Assembly: GCF_004345605.1 (NCBI RefSeq)
Contig: NZ_SLVY01000013.1
Coordinates: 62,001-126,000 of the forward strand
DNA: 64,000 nt
Direction: 5' to 3'
DNA from: Rhodococcus sp. SMB37
Lineage (GTDB): Bacteria > Actinomycetota > Actinomycetes > Mycobacteriales > Mycobacteriaceae
Shown piece after piece: positions 24,361 through 33,096 of this stretch. Position 1 is the first letter of the stretch. Every line of letters starts with the position of its first letter. The notes beneath the pieces are model-generated. The model made no database searches, was not told the origin of the DNA, and was given only the letters and a program-made list of their open reading frames with translations. A program made the translations under genes and the position numbers.

Positions 24361-24406
24361 GTGTGCGTCCCTGTCACCGGGACCCGCGACGAGCCTAAGG
24401 ACTTCC

Positions 24407-25558
24407 GTGAGCCATCTGAACGACGAAGAGACATTCCTGGTCAAGACCGTCCGTGACTTCATCGACCGCGAGGTCAAGCCGTCGGTGCAGGAAGTCGAGC
24501 ATGCGAACGAGTACCCCGAGAAGTGGGTCGAGCAGATGAAGCAGATCGGGATCTACGGGCTCGCGGTGCCGGAGGAGTACGGCGGGTCGCCGGTGTCGAT
24601 GCCGTGCTACGTGCAGGTCACCGAGGAACTCGCCCGCGGCTGGATGTCTCTGTCGGGTGCGATGGGCGGGCATACGGTGGTTGCGAAGCTGCTGGTGTTG
24701 TTCGGTACCGAGGAGCAGAAGCTCAGGTATCTGCCCAAACTCGCGACGGGGGAGATCCGGGCGACGATGGCGTTGACGGAGCCCGGTGGTGGGTCGGATC
24801 TGCAGGCGATGACCACCACTGCCAAGCGTGACGGTGATGATCTGGTGATCAACGGGTCGAAGACGTGGATCACCAATGCGCGGCGTGCGGGGTTGATCGC
24901 GTTGCTGTGCAAGACCGATCCGCAGGCCAGCCCGCGGCACAAGGGTATTTCGGTGGTACTCGTCGAGCACGGTCCGGGGTTGACGGTCTCGCGGGATCTG
25001 CCGAAGCTCGGGTACAAGGGCGTCGAGTCGTGCGAGCTGAGCTTCGATGGTTACCGGATCTCGGCGGACGCAGTCCTCGGTGGCGAGCCGGGCAAGGGTT
25101 TCGGGCACATGATGAAGGGTCTCGAGACGGGGCGGTTGCAGGTCGCCTCGCGTGCGCTCGGTGTGGCTGCGGCGGCGCTGGAGGATTCGTTGGCGTATGC
25201 GCAGCAGCGCGAAAGCTTCGGGCAGCCGATCTGGAAGCACCAGTCGATCGGTAATTATCTGGCGGAGATGGCGACGAAGTTGACGGCGGCGCGGCAGCTG
25301 ACCCGGTATGCGGCGGAGAAGTACGACAGTGGTGAACGCTGCGACATGGAAGCGGGTATGGCGAAGCTGTACTGCTCGGAGATCGCGATGGAGATCGCGC
25401 TGAATGCGGTGCGGATTCATGGTGGTTACGGGTATTCGACGGAGTATGACGTGGAGCGGTATTTCCGTGATGCGCCGTTGATGATCGTGGGTGAGGGGAC
25501 CAATGAGATTCAGCGTAATGTGATCGCGTCGCAGCTCGTGGCGCGTGGTGGGCTCTGA
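24407..25558 (+). CDS. Acyl-CoA dehydrogenase
   Basis: A 383-residue acyl-CoA dehydrogenase with complete family motifs: ALTEPGGGSDLQAM, KTWITNARRAGLIAL, IRIHGGYGYSTEYDVERYFR-type C-terminal helix (here AVRIHGGYGYSTEYDVERY) and IVGEGTNEIQRNVIA. The GTG at 24407 has TAAGGA five bases upstream. It heads an operon with a GntR regulator 18 bp downstream and a MaoC hydratase, and is divergent from the CoA-lyase operon. Codon choice changes inside the gene: GAT, GGT and CGT become frequent after about 24,780. Confidence 0.94.
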   Translation: MSHLNDEETFLVKTVRDFIDREVKPSVQEVEHANEYPEKWVEQMKQIGIYGLAVPEEYGGSPVSMPCYVQVTEELARGWMSLSGAMGGHTVVAKLLVLFGTEEQKLRYLPKLATGEIRATMALTEPGGGSDLQAMTTTAKRDGDDLVINGSKTWITNARRAGLIALLCKTDPQASPRHKGISVVLVEHGPGLTVSRDLPKLGYKGVESCELSFDGYRISADAVLGGEPGKGFGHMMKGLETGRLQVASRALGVAAAALEDSLAYAQQRESFGQPIWKHQSIGNYLAEMATKLTAARQLTRYAAEKYDSGERCDMEAGMAKLYCSEIAMEIALNAVRIHGGYGYSTEYDVERYFRDAPLMIVGEGTNEIQRNVIASQLVARGGL

Positions 25559-25576
25559 CGGTCGCCCACTAGGATC

Positions 25577-26332
25577 ATGTCCGCCATGGACAGCAGAACA
25601 CGTGAGACGGAACCCGCATACGCGCAACTCGCGCGTCAGCTGCGCGACGCCGTCGAAGCCGGTCGGTACAACGACGGTGTGCGCCTGCCGACGGAAGCGG
25701 AGCTCGCGGAGCAGCACGGGGTGAGTCGTCAGACGGTGCGTCGGGCATTCCAGGATCTGGTTGCAGACGGGATCGTCTACCGCGTGCCCGGCCGGGGTAC
25801 GTTCGCGAACGAGTCGAGCAGGCGTTATCGTCGACAGCTCGGCTCGATCGAGGATCTGCTCGCATTGTCGGCGGACACGGTCATGGAGATCGTTTCGCCG
25901 CTGCGGCGCGGGGTCGATATCGATGCGGCGAGTCGTCTGCGCCTCGACACCGATCTGCTGTATTCCGTGGTGTTGCGACGTGTGCACGATGGGATCCCGT
26001 TCGTACACACCACGATCCACCTTCCCGACGAAGTTGCGGCAGATGTGCTGGACGAGCCTGCACTGCAGCTCGGTGCGTCCAGCCGCAACACCGTGATCGG
26101 GTTGCTCGAGCCGTATCTCGACAGCCCGATCGTCGAAGCTGCGCAATCGATCACCGTCGCGCCGGCATCCGAGCAGGTCGCGAAGGTTCTGAACTGCACT
26201 GTCAGGCACCCGCTGTTGCGGGTCGATCGGTTGTACTCGAACGAGGCGGGGGTTCCCACCGAACTGTCGGTGAGTTACTTTCTGCCCGAGCACTACACCT
26301 ATCGCGTCACCCTCCGGCGTTCCGGACGCTGA
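25577..26332 (+). CDS. GntR family regulator (HutC/UTRA subfamily)
   Basis: A 251-residue regulator. The winged helix-turn-helix is visible as LPTEAELAEQHGVSRQTVRR followed by AFQDLVADGIVYRVPGRGTF. The rest is a UTRA effector domain of the HutC type, ending ELSVSYFLPEHYTYRVTL. AGGA lies just upstream of the ATG at 25577; the ATG at 25586 is an alternative. It sits between the dehydrogenase and MaoC genes. It is the nearest candidate for the protein that reads the AATGGCCGTACA sites (inference). Confidence 0.9.
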   Translation: MSAMDSRTRETEPAYAQLARQLRDAVEAGRYNDGVRLPTEAELAEQHGVSRQTVRRAFQDLVADGIVYRVPGRGTFANESSRRYRRQLGSIEDLLALSADTVMEIVSPLRRGVDIDAASRLRLDTDLLYSVVLRRVHDGIPFVHTTIHLPDEVAADVLDEPALQLGASSRNTVIGLLEPYLDSPIVEAAQSITVAPASEQVAKVLNCTVRHPLLRVDRLYSNEAGVPTELSVSYFLPEHYTYRVTLRRSGR

Positions 26333-26360
26333 CGCCACATACCAACTACAGGAGTCGAAC

Positions 26361-26813
26361 ATGCGGGTCTTCAACGGAATCGACGAGGTCGAGAAGGCGG
26401 TCGGCGAGACCATCGGCCAGAGCGACTGGCTCGAGATCACCCAGGAACGGGTGAACCTGTTCGCTGAGGCAACCGGCGACCATCAGTGGATCCACGTCGA
26501 TCCCGAGCGAGCTGCAAGCGGCCCATTCGGCGCGACGATTGCCCACGGTTACCTCACGCTGTCGTTGCTTCCCGTGCTCGGCGCGCAGATCTTCTCGCTC
26601 GAGGGCGTGAAGATGAAGGTCAACTACGGTGCCAACAAGGTGCGTTTCCCCACGCCGGTCCCGGTGGGTTCGAAGGTTCGTGCCTCGGCCGAGTTCAAGT
26701 CGTTCGAGCGCACCGCGAAGGGCGCCAACCTCATTGTGGGCTACACCGTCGAGATCGAGGGCGGCAGCAAGCCGGCGCTCGTCGCCGAGACGATCGTCGT
26801 CCTCGTTCCCTGA
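26361..26813 (+). CDS. MaoC family (R)-specific enoyl-CoA hydratase
   Basis: A 150-residue single-hotdog hydratase 2 protein. The catalytic dyad Asp40 and His45 is visible in FAEATGDHQWIHVDPERA, followed by GPFGATIAHGYLTLSL. Size and motif match the short mycobacterial hydratases such as the Rv0130 type. It is the third gene of the dehydrogenase-GntR operon (28 bp after GntR, with ACAGGAG upstream). It ends 4 bp from the convergent sugar-dehydrogenase gene. Confidence 0.92.
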   Translation: MRVFNGIDEVEKAVGETIGQSDWLEITQERVNLFAEATGDHQWIHVDPERAASGPFGATIAHGYLTLSLLPVLGAQIFSLEGVKMKVNYGANKVRFPTPVPVGSKVRASAEFKSFERTAKGANLIVGYTVEIEGGSKPALVAETIVVLVP

Positions 26814-26817
26814 CCCG

Positions 26818-27933
26818 TCAGGGATTTTCGATACTGGGTCTTTCGATACGGAGGATGCGGTCGTCGTCGTCCGAGGGTTCCCCGCGACCGTCACGGTTCG
26901 ACGTGGTCAGCCACAGTGAGCCGTCCGGTGCGGCGACGACGGTCCGCAGTCTCCCGTATTCACCCGTGAAGAACTCGGTGGTGCTGAAATCTTCGGTACC
27001 TGAATCCGTGATGCCGATGCGCCACAGTCGTTCTCCCCGCAGTGAGGCCATCCACAGGTTGCCGTCGTCGTAGGCGATTCCGGAAGGCGATGCCTGCGAG
27101 ACCGGCCATGTCACGACCGGGTCGATGTACTCGTGCGCGCCACCGGTGCCCTCGACCTCGGGCCAGCCGTAGTTGCCGCCCGCCACGATCTCGTTGAGTT
27201 CGTCCACATCGTTCTGTCCGAATTCGGACGCCCACAACCTGCCCTCGTCATCGAACGCGAGGCCCTGCACATTCCGGTGACCGAGCGAATACACCGGAGA
27301 ATTCGGGTCGGGATTATCCGGCGCCGGCTCACCGTCCATCGTCACCCGCAGGATTTTTCCACCGAGCGACGCCGGATCCTGCGCGAGAGGTCGATCGCCG
27401 GCCTCACCGGTCGCGGCGTACAACATGCCGTCGGGCCCGAACTGCAACCGCCCGCCGTCGTGGACTCGTGCGGCGGGGATGCCCTCGAGGATCACCTGAT
27501 GGTCGGTGAGTGCCGCCCCGTCGTACGTGGCGCGCAGAATGCGATTGTCGGACGACGTTGTGACATAGAGGAAGACGAGACGGTCGGTGTCGAAGGTGGG
27601 CGAGACCGCGATGCCGAGGAGGCCGGATTCGCCCTGCGCGACCACCTCGGCGATCCTATCGACCTCCCGAACCTGCTGGTCTGCGCCGATCTCGAGTACT
27701 CGGCCCGTGTCGCGTTCGGTGACCAGCGCTGCCCCATCGGGAAGGAAGGCGATACCCCACGGTGTCTCGAGACCGGACGCGACGGTGTCGGTGACACGCG
27801 GTGAGGGTTCCGTAGGCGCAGGCACAGGAGCCGAGGGGGTGGGCGTCGCGGGTGCTTCCTCCGGAGAGGAACACGCGACCAGTGGAACCGCCAGGGCGGT
27901 CAGGGCGACGCGACGTAACAATACGGGTGTCAC
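26818..27933 (-). CDS. PQQ-type sugar/sorbosone dehydrogenase lipoprotein
   Basis: A six-bladed propeller protein of the soluble aldose dehydrogenase (glucose/sorbosone dehydrogenase) family, 371 residues. A lipoprotein signal is clear: basic N-terminus, LTALAVPLVAC lipobox, then a Pro/Ala-rich linker. Propeller segments include LETPWGIAFLPDGAALVTER, DGGRLQFGPDGMLYAATGE and GHRNVQGLAFDDEGRLWASE. The GTG at 27933 overlaps the upstream gene's stop (GTGA); the ATG at 27942 would also work. Substrate and use of PQQ are unproven. Confidence 0.88.
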   Translation of the reverse strand: MTPVLLRRVALTALAVPLVACSSPEEAPATPTPSAPVPAPTEPSPRVTDTVASGLETPWGIAFLPDGAALVTERDTGRVLEIGADQQVREVDRIAEVVAQGESGLLGIAVSPTFDTDRLVFLYVTTSSDNRILRATYDGAALTDHQVILEGIPAARVHDGGRLQFGPDGMLYAATGEAGDRPLAQDPASLGGKILRVTMDGEPAPDNPDPNSPVYSLGHRNVQGLAFDDEGRLWASEFGQNDVDELNEIVAGGNYGWPEVEGTGGAHEYIDPVVTWPVSQASPSGIAYDDGNLWMASLRGERLWRIGITDSGTEDFSTTEFFTGEYGRLRTVVAAPDGSLWLTTSNRDGRGEPSDDDDRILRIERPSIENP

Positions 27934-29015
27934 GTGTTGCATCCTCGCGCAGCGACCCGCCATCGGTCCACTACCGCATCGGCGTGGCGCCCGTCTGTCA
28001 CAATCAGCTCATCTGCGAGATTGACCGTGTTGCAGACATGATTGGGAATCACTCGAACTCGTTGTCCGAGGTCGGGACGGGTGGATGTATTCGGCCACTC
28101 CACCGTGGCGTGATGCTCCGACAGGGCAGTGATCCGCGCGTCCGGTTCACCGAGAATGCGACCGTATCCGGTGGCCCACGATGCGCGGTCGGCCCCGAGC
28201 GTCTTGCTTCCGGAGTCGAGCACGACCACCTCTCCGCGAGCCGACACCACTGTCGCCAGCGCGGTGAGTGCGATATCGGCCTCGGTCACCGAATCGAGTT
28301 CGAGTTGCTGAGCGTCACCGAACACGTACACACCGGGGCGTAGTTCGGTTGCAACGCTGGGTGTCTCGATCAGCGCGGTAGGCGACGAGCCGCCGCTGAT
28401 CACCACCGGATCGATCCCGGCGTCGCGCAATGCCGCAGCCGCGACGGCGAGCGCTTCGGATTCCTCGGCAGCGGCGACATGAGGCAGACCCGGACCGTAC
28501 GAGTGGCCGGGGAAGGTGAACACGCCGAGCACATTCAGGCCCAGCGCGTGTGCCTCACTCGCGACCACGCCGGCCTGTTCGGGCGCGACGCCGGTCCGGT
28601 GGTGTCCGCTGTCGATCTCGACCAGCACGCCGATCGAGGTGTCGCAGTGGTCGGCGAGTGTCCGAGCGCCGACCGCGGAGTCGACTCCAACCGTCAGCTG
28701 CACGGTCTCGGACAGAGCTTGCAATCGTGCGCCGCGCGCCGCGTCGACCCAGAGCGGATAGGCGATGAAGATGTCGTCGAACCCGGCCTGCGCGAAGGCT
28801 TCTGCTTCGGACACCGTCGCGACGGTAAGTCCTCGCGCGCCGGCGGAAAGTTGGAGATGGGCGATCTCGATGCACTTGTGGGTCTTGGTGTGCGGTCGTA
28901 CATCGAGACCGCGTTCGCGTGCTGATGTTGCCATGCGTGCGATGTTGCCGTCGAGGACGGCGCGGTCGACGAGGAGTGCTGGCGTGGCGTCGATGGAGGG
29001 AAAGGCGATCATCAT
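27930..29015 (-). CDS. Fold-III PLP enzyme (D-threonine aldolase/D-serine dehydratase-like)
   Basis: A 361-residue protein with an alanine-racemase-type barrel and a C-terminal D-serine-dehydratase-like domain. The PLP lysine lies in DVRPHTKTHKCIEIA. The metal-binding His and Cys of this group fit VRVIPNHVCNTVNLAD near the end. It is expected to act on D-3-hydroxy amino acids (aldol cleavage or dehydration). Its stop overlaps the start of the sugar-dehydrogenase lipoprotein by 4 bp. About 240 bp without a gene separate it from the next gene upstream. Confidence 0.87.
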   Translation of the reverse strand: MMIAFPSIDATPALLVDRAVLDGNIARMATSARERGLDVRPHTKTHKCIEIAHLQLSAGARGLTVATVSEAEAFAQAGFDDIFIAYPLWVDAARGARLQALSETVQLTVGVDSAVGARTLADHCDTSIGVLVEIDSGHHRTGVAPEQAGVVASEAHALGLNVLGVFTFPGHSYGPGLPHVAAAEESEALAVAAAALRDAGIDPVVISGGSSPTALIETPSVATELRPGVYVFGDAQQLELDSVTEADIALTALATVVSARGEVVVLDSGSKTLGADRASWATGYGRILGEPDARITALSEHHATVEWPNTSTRPDLGQRVRVIPNHVCNTVNLADELIVTDGRHADAVVDRWRVAARGCNT

Positions 29016-29257
29016 CTTGACCGTAGTCGCACGTGGAGCGTAGGGGGACTACCTGGCTCCGCGTTTGCCGGTCCGCTGCGTTCCGCCCCTGGGGGTGATC
29101 ACGCGCGGAGGCGCTGTTCGTGTCATCGAGCGCTGCTGGTCGATCCGGGTCGGGTAAGTGGTGTGTTGCTTTCGCATAGGGGCATCATCTTTCGGGATGT
29201 GAGGAAGCCGGGTGTCGGACTTTTCGGTGAGTGTGCGTCGATTCAGTCGTGGACGAT

Positions 29258-29821
29258 TCAGTCGCGATCGAACCAGGTGAGCTGCATGCCGCTGTCGAAT
29301 TCTCGGCGTCGAACCACACGGAACCGAGTCGGCCTGAAGTTCCCGGCCAGCGCCGAGATGCCGCCACCCGCGATCACCGGGTAACTCTTGAACATCAGTC
29401 GGTCGATTTCGTCGACGAGCTGACCCGCGAGGTTTCCACCTCCGCAAAGCCAGATGTCGAGCCCCTCCTGCCTCTTGAGTGTGCGGACCAATTCGACCGG
29501 ATCGGTGTCGACGACCTCCACTTGTGGGTTGTCGACCGGTTCGAGTGTGCGCGAGAAGACGTACTGCTTCATGTGGGCGTACGGGCTGGTCATGCCGCCG
29601 GCCTGGTAGGTGCTGCGGCCCATCAGCACGGTGTCCCACGCCTGGTTGGGGGTGTCGGCCGGCATATCGATCTGGGCGCGCAACTCGGTCGGGATCGATT
29701 CCGGATAGCGCTCACGGATCCACGACATGTCGTCGCTCATCGGGTAGAAGTCGAATTCTCCTTCGGGCCCTGCGATGTAGCCATCGAGAGAGACTGCCGC
29801 GTAGTAGACAAGCTTTCGCAT
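29258..29821 (-). CDS. Dihydrofolate reductase-like (RibD C-terminal domain) protein
   Basis: A 187-residue RibD-C/DHFR-fold protein, probably an NADPH-dependent reductase. It starts MRKLVYYAAVSLDGYIAGPE, then has DTVLMGRSTYQAG and WLCGGGNLAGQLVDEID. The ATG at 29821 is the first start in the conserved frame; longer frames run into the operator region. It is divergent from a TetR gene with two palindromic sites between them, so that regulator likely represses it. The physiological substrate of this YwjB/YyaP-like group is unknown. Confidence 0.9.
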   Translation of the reverse strand: MRKLVYYAAVSLDGYIAGPEGEFDFYPMSDDMSWIRERYPESIPTELRAQIDMPADTPNQAWDTVLMGRSTYQAGGMTSPYAHMKQYVFSRTLEPVDNPQVEVVDTDPVELVRTLKRQEGLDIWLCGGGNLAGQLVDEIDRLMFKSYPVIAGGGISALAGNFRPTRFRVVRRREFDSGMQLTWFDRD

Positions 29822-29836
29822 AGTTACCGAACCTTT

Positions 29837-29876
29837 CGTAGTACTATGTATGAAGTGGTTTGAACGTAGTACTACG
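29837..29876. promoter_or_regulatory. Twin TetR-type operators CGTAGTACTAYG
   Basis: CGTAGTACTATG (29837-29848, one mismatched pair) and CGTAGTACTACG (29865-29876, perfect palindrome) lie 28 bp apart centre to centre between the divergent reductase and TetR genes. Each centres on TAGTACTA. This is a typical arrangement for a TetR repressor controlling itself and its neighbour. Confidence 0.7.
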
Positions 29877-29892
29877 GATGGAGTGGTGTCAA

Positions 29893-30471
29893 GTGGTTCG
29901 TACGAATCCTGAGCGGCGACAGGCCCTGCTGGATGCATCGATCGAGGTCCTGGCCCGAGAAGGGGCGCGAGGATTGACGTTTCGGGCGGTGGACAAGGAG
30001 GCTGCGGTACCTGCTGGTACCGCCTCGAACTATTTCTCCAACCGCGACGACCTGCTCGTTCAAGTGGGGCACCGCTACTACGAGCGACTCGTACCCAGTG
30101 ACGAGAGAATGGAGCAGTCGCACCAGCTGCAGACGCGCGAGTCCATGACCGAATTGATGACCGAGGTGGTCGAACGGGTTTCCGGCTTCCGCACGGGCTA
30201 TCTCGCGATCCTCGAACTCCGGCTCGAGGCGACCCGGCGACCCGAGTTGCAGGCCCTGCTCACCGACCGGGTGCGCGCTGATCTGGACTTCAATATCAGC
30301 AACTATCGAGAGTCCGGATTGCCCGGCGGTGAAGATGCCGTCGTGCTCCTGTATCTCACATTGAACTGGCTCATCCTCGACCGTCTCACGCTCCCGGGGA
30401 TCTTCGACGAGAAGCGCGCCGCCGATCTGGTGCGGACGGCCGTCGACCGCGCGATCCCGGGCAAGGACTGA
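29893..30471 (+). CDS. TetR family regulator, divergent from the reductase gene
   Basis: A 192-residue TetR regulator. The GTG at 29893 gives VVRTNPERRQALLDASIEVL, a normal lead into the helix-turn-helix LTFRAVDKEAAVPAGTASNY. GGAG lies nine bases upstream; an ATG at 29878 is possible but falls just after the operator. Its closest control targets are itself and the divergent reductase, given the twin palindromes. The inducer is unknown. Confidence 0.9.
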   Translation: MVRTNPERRQALLDASIEVLAREGARGLTFRAVDKEAAVPAGTASNYFSNRDDLLVQVGHRYYERLVPSDERMEQSHQLQTRESMTELMTEVVERVSGFRTGYLAILELRLEATRRPELQALLTDRVRADLDFNISNYRESGLPGGEDAVVLLYLTLNWLILDRLTLPGIFDEKRAADLVRTAVDRAIPGKD

Positions 30472-30613
30472 CTATCCGCCGGGATGTGAGCGCCGATCGT
30501 CGGGTGGCGAGCGTTTGCAGCGTCCGAGGCGCAGGGGTACGCCACGAATAACGATGTGATAACGGTGTGAACTTGGAGAGTGGGTGTCCTCTTTTTGGGT
30601 CTACGCTCGCCGC

Positions 30614-32449
30614 ATGATCAGTGGCGTGGATCACAATGATGGAGTCGGTGGCGATGGATACGACGTCGTCGTGCGCGGCGGACTCTGGTTCGACGGAACA
30701 GGCGCACCCGGTGTCGTGAGGAATCTCGGTATCCGCGACGGAGTCGTCGCGACCGCAAGCGCCGACGAACTACCCATCGATCCCGGCACCGATGTGATCG
30801 ACGCGCACGGCCGGTGGGTCATGCCCGGCTTCGTCGACACCCACACCCACTACGACGCGGAAGTGCTTGTCGGACCGGGGTTGCCCGAGTCGGTGCGACA
30901 CGGGGTCACCACCGTGCTCATGGGCAACTGCTCGCTCTCGACCGTCTATGTCAATGCGCTCGACGGTGCAGATCTGTTCAGTCGGGTCGAGGCGCTGCCC
31001 CGCGACCACGTGCTGCGCGCGCTGGATTCCGCGAAGAGGTGGGCCTCGCCGCGTGAGTACGTCGATGCTCTCAACGAATTGCCCCTGGGGCCCAATGTGA
31101 CTGCATTCATCGGTCATTCGGATGTGCGTGCCTCGGTCATGGGGCTCGGACGATCCACCGAACGTGTCGGCAGGCCGACCCGATCCGAGCTCGTCGCGAT
31201 CGACGATAAGGTGAACGAGGCGCTCGACGCCGGATTCCTCGGAGTCTCCACGATGACGAACCCGTGGGACAAGATGGACGGCGACCGCTACCGCTCTCGC
31301 ACGCTCCCGTCGACGCACGCCTCGTGGTCGGAATTCCGTCGGCTGCATCGTATTCTGCGGCGACGCGGCCGCGTGCTCCAGGCGGTGCCGAATCTCAACA
31401 CCAAGTACGATGTCGCCTTCTTCGCGCTGGCGAGCACCGGCCTCGGCCGACGCCCGATGAAGGCGTCGGTACTGGCTGCCGCCGACACCAAGGCCGAGCG
31501 GTGGGTCAACCGGATCTTCGGCCCGATCGCCTACGCCGCCAACCGCATCGGCAAGGGTATGTTCCGCTGGCAGCATCTACCCACCACCTTCGAAGTGCAT
31601 TCCGACGGCATCGATCTCGTGGTGTTCGAGGAGTTCGGATCGGGCCGTGCCGCGCTCCATCTGAAGGAAGAGTTGGGGCGCAACGACCTACTGGCGGACG
31701 AATCCTACCGCCGGTGGTTCCGCCAGGACTTCGAGAAGAAGTTCTCTCCCCGAGTGTGGCACCGCGACTTCGACGATACCCGCATCACCGAATGCCCCGA
31801 CCGCTCGCTTGTGAGCCGATCCATCGGCGACGTCGCCCGCGACAGGAACCTCCACCCCGTCGATACTTTCCTCGACCTGGTCGTCGAACATGGACGGCAG
31901 TTCCGGTGGCACACCGTGATCGCGAACGATCGGGAGAAGGTTGCGAACCGTTTGATCCGTACCCCGGGTGTCACGGTCGGATTCTCGGACGCAGGTGCGC
32001 ACCTGCGCAATATGGCCTTCTACAACTTCGGGATCTGCCTGCTGCGGCGAATCCACGACAACGAGAAGCGGGGCACCCCTGTGATGCCGCTCGGGGAAGT
32101 GATCCACAAGCTCACCGGTGAACTCGGCGACTTCTACGGGATCGACGCGGGACATCTACGAGTCGGCGACCGCGCCGACTTCGTGGTGATCGACCCGGCG
32201 GGTCTGAACGATGATGTGGACGCGTACCACGAAGCGACGATGGACGAGTTCGGTGGACTCAGCCGGATGGTCAACCGCAACGACGACGCCGTCACCGCGA
32301 CCGCGGTGGCCGGGAAAGTGGTGTTCCGCGAGGGTAGGTTCGTGCCCGGCTACGGGACCAGTGTCGGGACCGGGCGGTTCCTGCGCGCGGGTGTCGAGGA
32401 GCGTGGCTTGGCGCCGGCCCGAGCAACTCCGGTGGCCCACCCGTCGTGA
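30614..32449 (+). CDS. D-aminoacylase-like amidohydrolase
   Basis: A 611-residue metal-dependent hydrolase of the N-acyl-D-amino-acid deacylase/amidohydrolase_3 group. The metal HxH is in VDTHTHYDAEVLVGPGLPES; NCSLSTVYVN, FIGHSDVRASVMG and VGFSDAGAHLRNM are the other family landmarks. The ATG at 30614 lies six bases after a TACGCT -10-like box (30602-30607), suggesting a leaderless mRNA. Its stop overlaps the TetR start (GTGA). It is longer than most deacylases (about 480-580 residues). Confidence 0.88.
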   Translation: MISGVDHNDGVGGDGYDVVVRGGLWFDGTGAPGVVRNLGIRDGVVATASADELPIDPGTDVIDAHGRWVMPGFVDTHTHYDAEVLVGPGLPESVRHGVTTVLMGNCSLSTVYVNALDGADLFSRVEALPRDHVLRALDSAKRWASPREYVDALNELPLGPNVTAFIGHSDVRASVMGLGRSTERVGRPTRSELVAIDDKVNEALDAGFLGVSTMTNPWDKMDGDRYRSRTLPSTHASWSEFRRLHRILRRRGRVLQAVPNLNTKYDVAFFALASTGLGRRPMKASVLAAADTKAERWVNRIFGPIAYAANRIGKGMFRWQHLPTTFEVHSDGIDLVVFEEFGSGRAALHLKEELGRNDLLADESYRRWFRQDFEKKFSPRVWHRDFDDTRITECPDRSLVSRSIGDVARDRNLHPVDTFLDLVVEHGRQFRWHTVIANDREKVANRLIRTPGVTVGFSDAGAHLRNMAFYNFGICLLRRIHDNEKRGTPVMPLGEVIHKLTGELGDFYGIDAGHLRVGDRADFVVIDPAGLNDDVDAYHEATMDEFGGLSRMVNRNDDAVTATAVAGKVVFREGRFVPGYGTSVGTGRFLRAGVEERGLAPARATPVAHPS

Positions 32450-33096
32450 CGACCCCGGCCCGTGCCCGCCGCACTCAGCAGCAGCGGCGGGAGGAAACGA
32501 TCGGACGGATTCTCGACGCGACCATCACGTCCCTCACCGAACTCGGCTATGCCGCGACCACGATCGGTGAGATCTGTTCGCGGTCCGGGGTCTCGTCGGG
32601 CGGAGTGTTCCGGCATTTTCCCACCCGTCTGGACGTGATGGTCGCGGCTGCCGACGAGGTCAGGAACCGGCAGCTCTCGAACTTCCGGGCGGGGCTCGAA
32701 TTGCTCGGAGGTCTCGGCGCCGACCCGGCCGGAATCGAGACCGTGCGCGCGTGTCTGACGTTGCTCCGCAAGGCCACGAGGGCGCCTGTCAACGCGGCCT
32801 GGTACGAACTGCTCGGTGCTGCCCGCACAGACGTACACCTGCGTGAACACCTCGCGCCGATGGCTGCTCGCTACCACGCCGCGATCGCCGAGTTCGCGCG
32901 TGCGCTGCCCATCGCCGAGCGTTTCGAGGCCGCCGAGTTCGACATGATTCTGTTCTCCCTCGTCCACCTGTTCGACGGTGAAGCACTCGTCGCAACCGTG
33001 CATCCGCAGCCCGAACAGGAAGAGCCGCGGATCGAATTCCTGGCCCAATTGTTGGTGAGCGTCACACTTCGCATAAGTTCGGGTAATGAGCAATGA
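32446..33096 (+). CDS. TetR family regulator
   Basis: A 216-residue TetR regulator with helix-turn-helix YAATTIGEICSRSGVSSGGV followed by FRHFPTRLD. Its GTG overlaps the amidohydrolase stop, and its 3' end overlaps the next hydrolase gene by 11 bp. It is therefore embedded in the operon it probably controls. Confidence 0.9.
   Translation: MTTPARARRTQQQRREETIGRILDATITSLTELGYAATTIGEICSRSGVSSGGVFRHFPTRLDVMVAAADEVRNRQLSNFRAGLELLGGLGADPAGIETVRACLTLLRKATRAPVNAAWYELLGAARTDVHLREHLAPMAARYHAAIAEFARALPIAERFEAAEFDMILFSLVHLFDGEALVATVHPQPEQEEPRIEFLAQLLVSVTLRISSGNEQ

Noticed and set aside
24395-26440. 681-codon open frame on the minus strand
   Set aside because: It lies antisense to the well-supported dehydrogenase and GntR genes, has Arg/His/Leu-rich composition typical of GC-rich shadows, and no recognisable domain or ribosome-binding site.
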